This document shows, piece by piece, positions 1 through 5,874 of a stretch of 8,111 bases of DNA; position 1 is the first letter of the stretch; each line of letters opens with the position of its first letter. Position numbers and translations under genes: made by a program. Under the pieces are notes generated by a model. It made no database searches, was not told the DNA's origin, and saw only the letters and a program-made list of their open reading frames with translations. The stretch comes from CAZESH01 sp964514665 (GTDB taxonomy: Bacteria; Bacillota; Bacilli; Paenibacillales; KCTC-25726): the NCBI GenBank assembly GCA_964514665.1, contig CAZESH010000203.1, positions 1 through 8,111 of the forward strand. The letters run 5' to 3'.

Positions 1-153
1 GGTTTCGAGAACGTCCGCGACGGTGTGGAAAACAGCGTCGGCATTATCCGCAATCATCCCCTGCTGCCGCAGGATGTCTCCGTGCACGGCATGATCATCG
101 ATCCGCATACCGGCAAGCTTGACGTTGTCGTGAACGGCTACGAAACCCTTTAA
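1..153 (+). CDS. Beta-carbonic anhydrase, C-terminal 50 residues (5' end outside window)
   Basis: The first 153 bases read open in frame 1 and end at TAA (151-153), giving 50 residues from the C-terminus of a protein. The segment with NSVGIIRNHPLL, then VSVHGMIIDPHTGKLDVV and the ending NGYETL matches the C-terminal part of small bacterial beta-class carbonic anhydrases (the Bacillus YtiB-like group), where the chain closes with a V-HG-I-D--TGKL-V beta hairpin. These zinc enzymes interconvert CO2 and bicarbonate in the cytoplasm. The zinc-binding Cys/Asp/His residues lie upstream and cannot be checked here. The stop overlaps the stop of the convergent small gene, and a strong hairpin follows 4 bases later. 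Identity rests on family pattern recognition from the tail only. Confidence 0.82.
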   Translation, partial: GFENVRDGVENSVGIIRNHPLLPQDVSVHGMIIDPHTGKLDVVVNGYETL

Positions 154-290
154 GCCTTTCGCTCCGGCCTATGTGCAGCCGACATCGGGCCGGAGCGAAG
201 CTCAGGCTTGGTCCTTGCCTTTCTGCGCATGATTTGCTCTTCTTTTTGGTACTCCATCAGCATCTCCGCCATATACAATTCCAACAGCAT
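150..290 (-). CDS. Small 46-aa charged protein of unknown function
   Basis: ATG at 290-288 opens a 46-codon frame ending at TAA (152-150). It is preceded by AAGGAG (304-299) with an 8-base spacer, an ideal Firmicute ribosome binding site, which is the main reason to accept it. The protein starts with a short Met/Leu/Glu-rich amphipathic helix (MLLELYMAEMLMEYQKEEQIM, residues 1-21), followed by a basic stretch (RRKARTK) and a disordered-looking Arg/Pro tail (to RPERKA). There is no signal peptide or transmembrane segment. It faces the carbonic anhydrase gene and shares TTAA with it as stop codons; its last third also encodes one strand of the hairpin at 158-199. It is divergent from the SgrR-type regulator, so it may share control with it. 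I do not recognise a family; the function is unknown. Confidence 0.62.
   Translation of the reverse strand: MLLELYMAEMLMEYQKEEQIMRRKARTKPELRSGPMSAAHRPERKA
158..199. terminator. Strong 12-bp hairpin after carbonic anhydrase gene, possible terminator
   Basis: Positions 158-169 (TTCGCTCCGGCC) pair perfectly with 188-199, with an 18-base loop. A second block, AGCCT (153-157) with AGGCT (204-208), can extend the stem across a 4-base bulge. It begins right after the carbonic anhydrase stop, which suits a terminator or mRNA 3'-end stabiliser. There is no clean T-run after the stem on the + strand (a loose T-rich GGTCCTTGCCTTTCT follows), so factor-independent termination is unproven. On the opposite strand it lies inside the 3' end of the small gene. 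Confidence 0.45.
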
Positions 291-338
291 GATTCTCACT
301 CCTTTTGAAATTTTTTCCTTTCAGGGCTTATTGTAAGC

Positions 339-367
339 TGGTTAAAAGGAGGAAAAAAGAGTATAAT
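339..367 (+). promoter_or_regulatory. Candidate sigma-A promoter for the SgrR-type regulator
   Basis: A perfect TATAAT at 362-367 is the clearest -10 in the divergent region between the small gene and the regulator. The best -35 at the right distance is the weak TGGTTA (339-344, 17-base spacer, 3 of 6 consensus bases). Initiation would fall near 373-375, leaving a leader of about 35 bases before the proposed GTG at 410. The A-rich AAAAGGAGGAAAAAAGAG (345-361) in the spacer is unusual. A weak -35 fits a promoter that needs an activator or is autoregulated, but no operator was identified. Confidence 0.35.
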
Positions 368-395
368 TATGTTTAATTGTTTCACCTTTTTCGGG

Positions 396-412
396 GGAGG
401 GAAGATAAGGTG
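396..412 (+). promoter_or_regulatory. Ribosome binding site that sets the regulator start at GTG 410
   Basis: GGAGG at 396-400 is followed after 9 bases by GTG (410-412). An alternative in-frame TTG at 377 lies upstream of this site and has no nearby Shine-Dalgarno of its own; the AAGGAGG at 346-352 is 24 bases from it. The shorter form also begins where SgrR-type proteins normally begin, a few residues before the first helix. Confidence 0.65.
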
Positions 413-2227
413 CAATTGGCGCTGCAGTATCTGCAAATCCGCCACAGCCTGGAAAATTCCAAGGAGCATGTGCCCTATAAAATCACCATCGGGGAATTAA
501 CCTCGATGCTTTACTGTACCCCGAGAAACGTCAAGCTGGTGATCAGACGAATGGCAGAGCTTCAATGGATTGAATGGGAAAGCGGCCAAGGCAGGGGCAA
601 CACCTCCTCCATAACCTTCCGCGCTCCGCTCGAGGACCTGCTGTTCGAGGAAGCCAGAGACCTGGTGAAAAAAGGCGAGCTGCAGGAGGCCTGGAGCCTG
701 ATCTCCACTTACGGCACAGGAACGGCGGCACAGGATAAGTTTATCGAGTGGCTGACCTCCTATTTCGGATACAGCTCGGAGTCGGAGCAGCAGGAGCAGC
801 TCCAGACGCTTCGTTTTCCTGTTTCCTGTTCGGCCGTCTCGTTGGATCCGTTGTACATTTTCATGGCTATGGATGCGAATATGATCAAACAGATCTTTGA
901 TACGCTGCTGCATTTTAACCATCGCACGAATCAGGTCGAGCCTCATCTCGCACACCACTGGGAAGCGGACCGCAGCGGTAAAAGATGGACGTTTTATATG
1001 CGCAGGGGCGTGCGGTTTCATCACGGCAGGGAGATGACCGCGTTCGATGTGGAATATACCTTCAACCGCATAAGTGCATTAATCCATGCAAATGGAACAG
1101 CGCGGCACTGGCTTTTTGCCAATATGGAGCATATCGAAGTTTTGGATCGCTATTGTCTGCGTGTTGCATTAAGCGAGCCGAATCATCTGCTGCCCCGCTT
1201 CTTATGCCTGCCGTCTACCTCCATTGTTCCCATGGACAAATGCAGGCAGAATCCCGACGAGTTCGCCCGGCAGCCTGTGGGAACGGGACCGTTCCTGCTT
1301 AAATCTACAACCGGCGGACGCTATATGCTCCAAGCATTTGAATCGTATTTTTGCGGCAGAGCCCATCTCGACCGGATTGAAATCATCATCACGCCCGATG
1401 ACGAGCAATTTCAAATGAAATATCCCGATTTGGAGCAGCTGATTTTCGCCGATCGGCATAAACTTCAATATCCGGCAAAAGAGCATACCCAAATCGAAAG
1501 CCTTTATGCGGGCTGCAGCCTGCTTTCGTTTAATGTTGAAAAAGACGGGCCCGTTCAAAGCCTCGCCCTCAGGCAAGCGATTCATCATTTCGTCAACCGC
1601 TCGGAGATGATCGCGGCACTCGGGGAAAATCGGGTTTGCCCTGCAGCCAGCTTTCAGTTGGAAGGTGAAAAGATCCATGAGGACCCCTCATTCGATTCAG
1701 AGCTTGCCATGAAACGGCTGCGGCAATCCGGCTACAATGGGGAAACCGTCAACCTTCTAACCTTCGAAGGGCATGCCCCGGACGCATACTGGGTGCAAGC
1801 GCAATGTGAAAAAATCGGTATTCACATAAGGGTTTCCGTTGTCGGCTGGGCGGAAGCCGGCCTCTCGGAAAAAGCGAAGGCGGCGGATTGCGTCTTATAT
1901 GGCATTGTGCTTGAGGAAGGCATCGTTTCGCTAATCGAAATTTTGCAGAATAGCGAGAGCTTTATTCGCAAGCATATGGACAGCACGCTGTGCAGCAAAA
2001 TCGATACGATTGTTGCACAAGCGCTGCGGGAGCCGCAAGAAGCGCTCCGCAACAGAAAAATAAAAGAGGCAGAGCTGCTGCTTGCCGAACAGAGCGCCGT
2101 CTTGTTCCTGCTTCATAAAACCGTGATTTCATCGTTTCATCCAACCCTAAAGGGCGTAAGCATCAATTCCCTGGGATGGATCGATTTTCAGCATATCTGG
2201 TTTCAGCCTGAACATACCCTGCCCTAA
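410..2227 (+). CDS. SgrR-family transcriptional regulator: winged helix fused to SBP_bac_5 solute-binding domain
   Basis: The GTG start gives 605 residues. Residues about 1-75 form the SgrR_N-type winged helix: a first helix QLALQYLQIRHSL, then ITIGELTSMLYCTPRNVKLVIRRM (the recognition helix-turn-helix; CTPRNVK is typical), and a wing ending in the hallmark GRGN. A helical linker follows. From about residue 150 there is a family 5 extracellular solute-binding fold, recognised by PHLAHHWEADRSGKRWTFYMRRGVRFHHG and the following TAFDVEYTFNRI. There is no signal peptide, so the binding domain should act in the cytoplasm as a ligand sensor for the DNA-binding domain. E. coli SgrR responds to phosphosugar stress and activates the sgrS RNA; Firmicute members have mostly unknown ligands. 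No ABC transporter genes adjoin it. The gene is followed 27 bases later by the DUF4931 gene on the same strand, a likely operon. Family assignment is firm; ligand and targets are unknown. Confidence 0.88.
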   Translation: MQLALQYLQIRHSLENSKEHVPYKITIGELTSMLYCTPRNVKLVIRRMAELQWIEWESGQGRGNTSSITFRAPLEDLLFEEARDLVKKGELQEAWSLISTYGTGTAAQDKFIEWLTSYFGYSSESEQQEQLQTLRFPVSCSAVSLDPLYIFMAMDANMIKQIFDTLLHFNHRTNQVEPHLAHHWEADRSGKRWTFYMRRGVRFHHGREMTAFDVEYTFNRISALIHANGTARHWLFANMEHIEVLDRYCLRVALSEPNHLLPRFLCLPSTSIVPMDKCRQNPDEFARQPVGTGPFLLKSTTGGRYMLQAFESYFCGRAHLDRIEIIITPDDEQFQMKYPDLEQLIFADRHKLQYPAKEHTQIESLYAGCSLLSFNVEKDGPVQSLALRQAIHHFVNRSEMIAALGENRVCPAASFQLEGEKIHEDPSFDSELAMKRLRQSGYNGETVNLLTFEGHAPDAYWVQAQCEKIGIHIRVSVVGWAEAGLSEKAKAADCVLYGIVLEEGIVSLIEILQNSESFIRKHMDSTLCSKIDTIVAQALREPQEALRNRKIKEAELLLAEQSAVLFLLHKTVISSFHPTLKGVSINSLGWIDFQHIWFQPEHTLP

Positions 2228-2254
2228 AATATAAAACAAAGGGGTGCCGTCAGC

Positions 2255-3019
2255 GTGCAGTCGATCAATCACCTTTATTTCGATTCCCATCTGGGCCGAC
2301 AAAAACCTGAAAGCATTGTCAACCGCAGTACGAAGTGTCCTTTTTGCGACCGGGACAGCCTGGAAGGCATTTTAGAGAAGGACGGTCCCATCGTTCTGCT
2401 GAAGAATAAATATCCGGTGATCAAAGACGCCTTCATGACCGTATTGATTGAAACGGACGATTGCGAGGAAGAGCTTTCCACCTACAAGAAGCCGCATTTG
2501 TACCGGGTTATGCGCTTCGGCATCCGCCACTGGCTGGAGATGGAAAACAGCGGGTTGTACCGCTCGGTGTTGTTTTTCAAAAATCACGGCCCGCTTTCGG
2601 GAGGCAGCATTTATCACCCGCACATGCAGATTGTCGGTTTGACCTCGCTGGACTATCAAGATCATGTTCGCGATACCCACTTCGAAGGCATCGCAATCGA
2701 TCAGCAGCAGCATGTGCAGTTTAACCTTTCGGTCAAGCCGCGGGTCGGTTTTTTCGAGTTCAATGTGCTGCTGGAGGATTTGTCGGGCATTGAGCAGATG
2801 GCCGATTACATTCAAACTGCGGTGCATTATCTGCTGAATCATTTCCACCGCAGCTGCACCAGCTATAATCTGTTCTTTTATAAATTAGACGACAAAATCG
2901 CGGCCAAAATCGTGCCGCGATTCCCGACATCGCCGATCTATATCGGCTACTCCATTCCACAAGTGTCCAACCGGATTGAAGATGTAGCGGCACAGATCCG
3001 CCACTTGTACGCTTTTTAA
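2255..3019 (+). CDS. DUF4931 protein with GalT/HIT-like nucleotidyl-transfer active site
   Basis: 254 residues from a GTG start, with GGGGTG (2241-2246) 8 bases upstream. The chain carries CPFC (C28, C31), a His at 81 after a conserved-looking ETDDCEEELS segment, NHGPLSGGSIY, then HPHMQI (H121, H123, Q125). Cys-X2-Cys, a central His and the first His of HPH match the zinc and active-site layout of galactose-1-phosphate uridylyltransferase, in which the middle His of HPHGQ is the nucleophile that carries the nucleotidyl group. By that analogy H123 would be the catalytic residue and the protein a cytoplasmic nucleotidyltransferase or nucleotide-phosphate hydrolase of unknown substrate. It is much shorter than GalT (about 350 residues). 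It lies just downstream of the SgrR-type regulator, probably co-transcribed. Its stop shares TTAA with the stop of the convergent degV-like gene. The motif is seen directly; the activity is inferred. Confidence 0.8.
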   Translation: MQSINHLYFDSHLGRQKPESIVNRSTKCPFCDRDSLEGILEKDGPIVLLKNKYPVIKDAFMTVLIETDDCEEELSTYKKPHLYRVMRFGIRHWLEMENSGLYRSVLFFKNHGPLSGGSIYHPHMQIVGLTSLDYQDHVRDTHFEGIAIDQQQHVQFNLSVKPRVGFFEFNVLLEDLSGIEQMADYIQTAVHYLLNHFHRSCTSYNLFFYKLDDKIAAKIVPRFPTSPIYIGYSIPQVSNRIEDVAAQIRHLYAF

Positions 3020-3879
3020 ACCGACCGGTTTCCGCCCAGGAAAAACACGGCCAGCGTACCCGGTCCGGCATGCGCACCGATCGTGCTGCCGAGCGTATTG
3101 ATTACAAATCTCCGGCAGCCGAATCTATGCTCAATCATTTCCTTCAGCTGGCTGGCAGCCTCCGGATCATCGCCGTGAACGATCCCGATCGTCTGCTCCT
3201 CCAGGCGGGTGCCTCTTTGCTCCATCAGCTCGAGCATCCGCTGCAGCACTTTTTTCCTGCCCCTGATCTTTTCCAGAGGAACAAGTTTTCCGTCTGCAAC
3301 ATGCATAAGCGGCTTGATATTCAGTAAACCGCCGATCAAGGCCGCGGATCGACCGACTCTGCCGCCTCTGTACAGATACTCCAAATCATCCACTGTAAAC
3401 AGATGCTCCATCTGCCCGGCCATTCGCTTCGACGCCTCTGCTATTTCCTCCTTGCTCCTGCCCTGGGCGGACAACTCCGCGGCATGCAGGGCAACGAGAC
3501 CGCAGCCAAGCGAGGCGCAACGGGTGTCGATCACCTCAAGATCAAGCTCGGGATAGCGTTCAAGCGATTCGCTTCTGGCTAGTATGGAAGCTTGGAAGGT
3601 GCCGGACAACGCCGATGAGAACCCGATATAGATCGCACTCTCTCCCTTTTCCGCCACCTCTGCAAAAATCTGCTCGAAACGGCCGATCGGCACCTGAGAG
3701 GTTTTGAACACTTTTCCGCCGCGCATTTCATTCAATACATATACGGAGTCAATCGACTCCCCGTCCAAATAATCGCGTTCCCCGTCATTGACCGCAAACG
3801 GAAGCACCGCAATCCCCCGCTCGCGAACGATTTCCTGCGGCAAATCCGCTGCGCTGTCGGTCAAAATACGAACTGTCAC
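3016..3879 (-). CDS. DegV family protein (fatty-acid-binding, FakB-like)
   Basis: 287 residues from a GTG start (3879-3877) with GAGGTG about 7 bases upstream. All hallmarks of the DegV/FakB family are visible: the N-terminal ILTDSAADLP, KTSQVP (T60-S61), the SSALSGTFQ loop (S92-G93), VIDTRCASLGCG, and the C-terminal GSTIGAHAGPGTLAVFF with His270. Family members bind one fatty acid in a buried tunnel, its carboxylate held by the TS and SG loop residues and the late His, and FakB proteins present it to the kinase FakA for incorporation into phospholipid. No fakA is in this window, so the partner is presumably elsewhere. It begins 20 bases after the stop of the cation exporter and is probably translated from the same message. 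Length is normal for the family. Confidence 0.93.
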   Translation of the reverse strand: MTVRILTDSAADLPQEIVRERGIAVLPFAVNDGERDYLDGESIDSVYVLNEMRGGKVFKTSQVPIGRFEQIFAEVAEKGESAIYIGFSSALSGTFQASILARSESLERYPELDLEVIDTRCASLGCGLVALHAAELSAQGRSKEEIAEASKRMAGQMEHLFTVDDLEYLYRGGRVGRSAALIGGLLNIKPLMHVADGKLVPLEKIRGRKKVLQRMLELMEQRGTRLEEQTIGIVHGDDPEAASQLKEMIEHRFGCRRFVINTLGSTIGAHAGPGTLAVFFLGGNRSV

Positions 3880-3899
3880 CCGAGCTCACCTCTTTTATC

Positions 3900-4781
3900 C
3901 TAATAGTCCCGCCGCCCAACGATCGGTTCAATATGTACAAAAACATGGGGAATTTTGTATTCCTTGTACATGACGTTTTCGATTCGTTCCGTGATCGAAT
4001 GGCTTTCCACCACATTGAGCTCCGGATCGACCTCGATGGTCACATCGACCAGCACACTATTGCCGTGTTTCCTCGCTCTCACCTCGGAGATTCGTTCTAC
4101 GCCTGCAATTGCCTCTATCGTTTGACGATAGCGCTGCAGGTTGGTCTCGTCAAAGCCGTCCGTCAGAGAATGGCTCGCGTCTCTGAAAATGTCCCATGCC
4201 GTCTTGCAAATGATCAAGCCAACGGCGAAGGCCGCTACCGGATCCAAAAAAGAGAAACCGAACCGCGTCCCGATGATGCCGACAAAAGCGCCTACGCTGA
4301 CCAGCGCATCTGACAAATTGTCTTTGGCAGCCGCACGCAGCGCACCGCTGCCTATTTTTCCGGCAAGCCGATAATTGTAACGGTAAACGACGAACATGAT
4401 CACCGCACAACCAAGCGCCGTCCATCCGGCTGCCATTTCGGGAGAGGCTTCCTTGCCATACAGCAGGGAACGACCGGCGCTGATCAAAACCTGAATGCCT
4501 ACGGCTGCCATGATGAACGAAGCGAGCAGGGAGGCAATCGTTTCCGCACGAAAATGACCGTACGGATGATCCGCATCCGCCGGAATGCGCGATATTTTCA
4601 AGCCGATCAGCACCGCCAAGGAAGCAGCGATATCCGTCGTGTTGTTCAGTCCGTCTGCGACCAGAGCTTCGGAGAATGCGACATATCCGATGACAAGCTT
4701 GACAGCGGACAGAAGCACATAAGCAATAATGCTGACCCATGCCCCCCTCTCGCCCATTTTGATATCTTTATAAACATCCAC
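3900..4781 (-). CDS. Cation diffusion facilitator, probable Mn(II) exporter (MneP/MntE type)
   Basis: 293 residues from a GTG start; the beginning MDVYKDIKMGERGAWVSI is collinear with Bacillus MneP as I recall it. About six membrane helices are visible (roughly 14-34, 38-60, 80-102, 117-135, 158-175, 178-195), then a cytoplasmic CDF domain to the end. The transport-site residues read N46 and D50 in helix 2 (DGLNNTTDIAAS) and D154 and D158 in helix 5 (AKDNLSDA). This Asn-Asp-Asp-Asp set is the one associated with bacterial Mn(II) exporters, while zinc exporters carry His/Asp. The loop DHPYGHFRAE is also typical. The protein is expected to expel excess manganese using the proton gradient. The GTG has only a weak ribosome binding site (GGCGGGAAG region), so translation may be low or controlled. 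A folded repeat lies 32-88 bases upstream of the start. The degV-like gene follows in the same direction. Confidence 0.9.
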   Translation of the reverse strand: MDVYKDIKMGERGAWVSIIAYVLLSAVKLVIGYVAFSEALVADGLNNTTDIAASLAVLIGLKISRIPADADHPYGHFRAETIASLLASFIMAAVGIQVLISAGRSLLYGKEASPEMAAGWTALGCAVIMFVVYRYNYRLAGKIGSGALRAAAKDNLSDALVSVGAFVGIIGTRFGFSFLDPVAAFAVGLIICKTAWDIFRDASHSLTDGFDETNLQRYRQTIEAIAGVERISEVRARKHGNSVLVDVTIEVDPELNVVESHSITERIENVMYKEYKIPHVFVHIEPIVGRRDY

Positions 4782-4800
4782 CCGCTACTTCCCGCCTTTA

Positions 4801-4879
4801 TCTTTAAATGCGTGTTCAAAAAGTCCGGTTTATAGAACCGAGGAGGTTGGACGAACCACTTTTTGAACAACCTCTTTAA
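4801..4879. repeat. Inverted-repeat element with two inner hairpins, MITE-like or attenuator-like
   Basis: Positions 4813-4824 (TGTTCAAAAAGT) pair perfectly with 4858-4869. Inside are two small hairpins: CGGTT (4826-4830) with AACCG (4836-4840), and GGTT (4845-4848) with AACC (4854-4857), each with a 5-base loop and joined by AGGA. The direct repeat TCTTTAA flanks the structure (4801-4807 and 4873-4879), which could be a target-site duplication. On each strand one inner hairpin is followed within 2-3 bases by TTTTT, resembling a short intrinsic terminator. The element sits just upstream of the Mn exporter, in its probable leader. I have the impression of similar elements dispersed in Paenibacillus genomes but cannot verify this here. 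The rest of the 4782-5024 gap shows no clear promoter. Confidence 0.6.
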
Positions 4880-5024
4880 TAACGTTCATTTTATGCATCA
4901 TAACAGAAGGCCTCTGTGTGGGTCTAGAGAAACAGTTTATCATCCGGCTATAATCTTAAGTAAAGGGAAAATAAGTTGCCCTGACGAAACAAGCCGAATG
5001 CCAAGAAGCAGCCCGAGCCCGAAG

Positions 5025-5660
5025 CTATTTCCTTCCGAAATCGGCTTTGATCTCGCCCCACGCCTTCGTCTCCCATTTCACAATCGGATTGGCATAGCTG
5101 TGGCTGTGCAGCCAAGCGATGGCACGATCAACCAACGACCAGATAGGCTCGGTTGAATCATCGCGCTCCAGGCTCGAAGCCACGCTTTTATTGCGCACCC
5201 AACTGATCGCCGTGCGCGAATCGCTGTAGATCGTTTTGTTGCTGTTTCGCTTATGCAAATAAGCGAGCGCATGGACGATGGCAAGAAATTCACCCAAGTT
5301 GTTTGTCCCCTTCTTAATCGGCCCGACATAGAACAGCACTTCACCGGTGGCGGTATCGACTCCTTTATATTCCACAATTCCGGGATTGCCGCTGCAGCCG
5401 ACATCCACACTGATGCTGTCCTTTATGTAATCCCCTGCCGCCTTTTCCGCACCGCCCGGCTTGCCCGCTTTGCCGGATCGGGAAAAATCGAGCATTTTCC
5501 TCCAACCGGCGGCATAGGCGCGGGAGGCCTCCGCTTCCGATTCATAGGATTTGTATTTGGCTTGGGGAAAGCCGTCCACCTGCGCCTTGCACTCCGCCCA
5601 GCTGCGGTAAATGCCAGGGGTTTTCCCTTCCCATACGACATAATATTTCGGATTGGCCAT
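5025..5660 (-). CDS. Ribonuclease H with N-terminal Cauli_VI (RNase HI nucleic-acid-binding) domain
   Basis: From the ATG at 5660 the protein has 211 residues. Residues 1-50 (KYYVVWEGKTPGIYRSWAE, then CKAQVDGFPQAKYKSY) form the Cauli_VI-type domain that in RNases H binds RNA-DNA hybrids. A Gly/Lys/Ala-rich linker (about 59-78) leads to an RNase H fold starting SVDVGCSGNPG. The four acidic catalytic residues are visible: D86 (SVDVG), E124 (NNLGEFLAIVHAL), D147 (YSDSRTAISWV) and D207 in the terminal ADFGRK. The enzyme cleaves RNA in RNA-DNA hybrids, for example in R-loops or primers. An in-frame ATG at 5693 would add 11 residues, but the domain begins right after the 5660 start. The nearest Shine-Dalgarno, AAGGAG, is 16 bases from ATG 5660, which is long. 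The gene appears monocistronic; no clear terminator follows it. Confidence 0.92.
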   Translation of the reverse strand: MANPKYYVVWEGKTPGIYRSWAECKAQVDGFPQAKYKSYESEAEASRAYAAGWRKMLDFSRSGKAGKPGGAEKAAGDYIKDSISVDVGCSGNPGIVEYKGVDTATGEVLFYVGPIKKGTNNLGEFLAIVHALAYLHKRNSNKTIYSDSRTAISWVRNKSVASSLERDDSTEPIWSLVDRAIAWLHSHSYANPIVKWETKAWGEIKADFGRK

Positions 5661-5724
5661 GGTCGTTGATTCAAAGCTCCTTTTCTTGAGCATTTTTCTT
5701 GTGCATTTCTTATGCTATTCCTTC

Positions 5725-5753
5725 AGTGTATCAGTTTGCATCCGGTGAATCCA
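5725..5753 (-). promoter_or_regulatory. Weak candidate promoter for the RNase H gene
   Basis: On the minus strand TACACT (5730-5725) is preceded by TGA, an extended -10 arrangement (TG-n-TACACT), with TGGATT (5753-5748) 17 bases upstream as a poor -35. It would start transcription near 5718, about 58 bases before the ATG at 5660. Both boxes are far from consensus. Confidence 0.25.
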
Positions 5754-5874
5754 GAGCGCTGCAGGCTGTTAGCTGCACATAAACCGCTTGGCCGCACAGA
5801 CTCCAAGTCATCTGCAATTCCCGTTTTCGGCATTGCACCTCATGGATTGTGCTCCAATTAAGCAATCTCGCGAA

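Noticed and set aside
369..409. ATG at 369 after AAGGAGG as the start of a gene or leader peptide
   Set aside because: It is out of frame with the regulator, its spacing to the Shine-Dalgarno is about 16 bases, and its translation is short and featureless.
377..409. TTG at 377 as the start of the SgrR-type regulator
   Set aside because: It lacks a properly spaced ribosome binding site, whereas GTG 410 has GGAGG at 9 bases and matches the family's N-terminus.
497..1024. Long open frames antisense to the SgrR-type gene (also at 1202-1678 and 2372-2848)
   Set aside because: They mirror the codon structure of clearly real genes on the other strand, show low-complexity translations and have no ribosome binding sites of note.
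3018..3031. AAACC-GACC-GGTTT palindrome at the DUF4931/DegV junction as a bidirectional terminator
   Set aside because: The stem is only 5 bp with a 4-base loop and low GC. T-rich flanks are short (TTTTT lies before it on +, after it as AAAAA on -), so it does not meet intrinsic terminator criteria.
4782..5024. yybP-ykoY manganese riboswitch or MntR operator upstream of the Mn exporter
   Set aside because: I could not find the characteristic yybP-ykoY conserved loops or a convincing MntR-type palindrome; the only clear structure is the inverted-repeat element.
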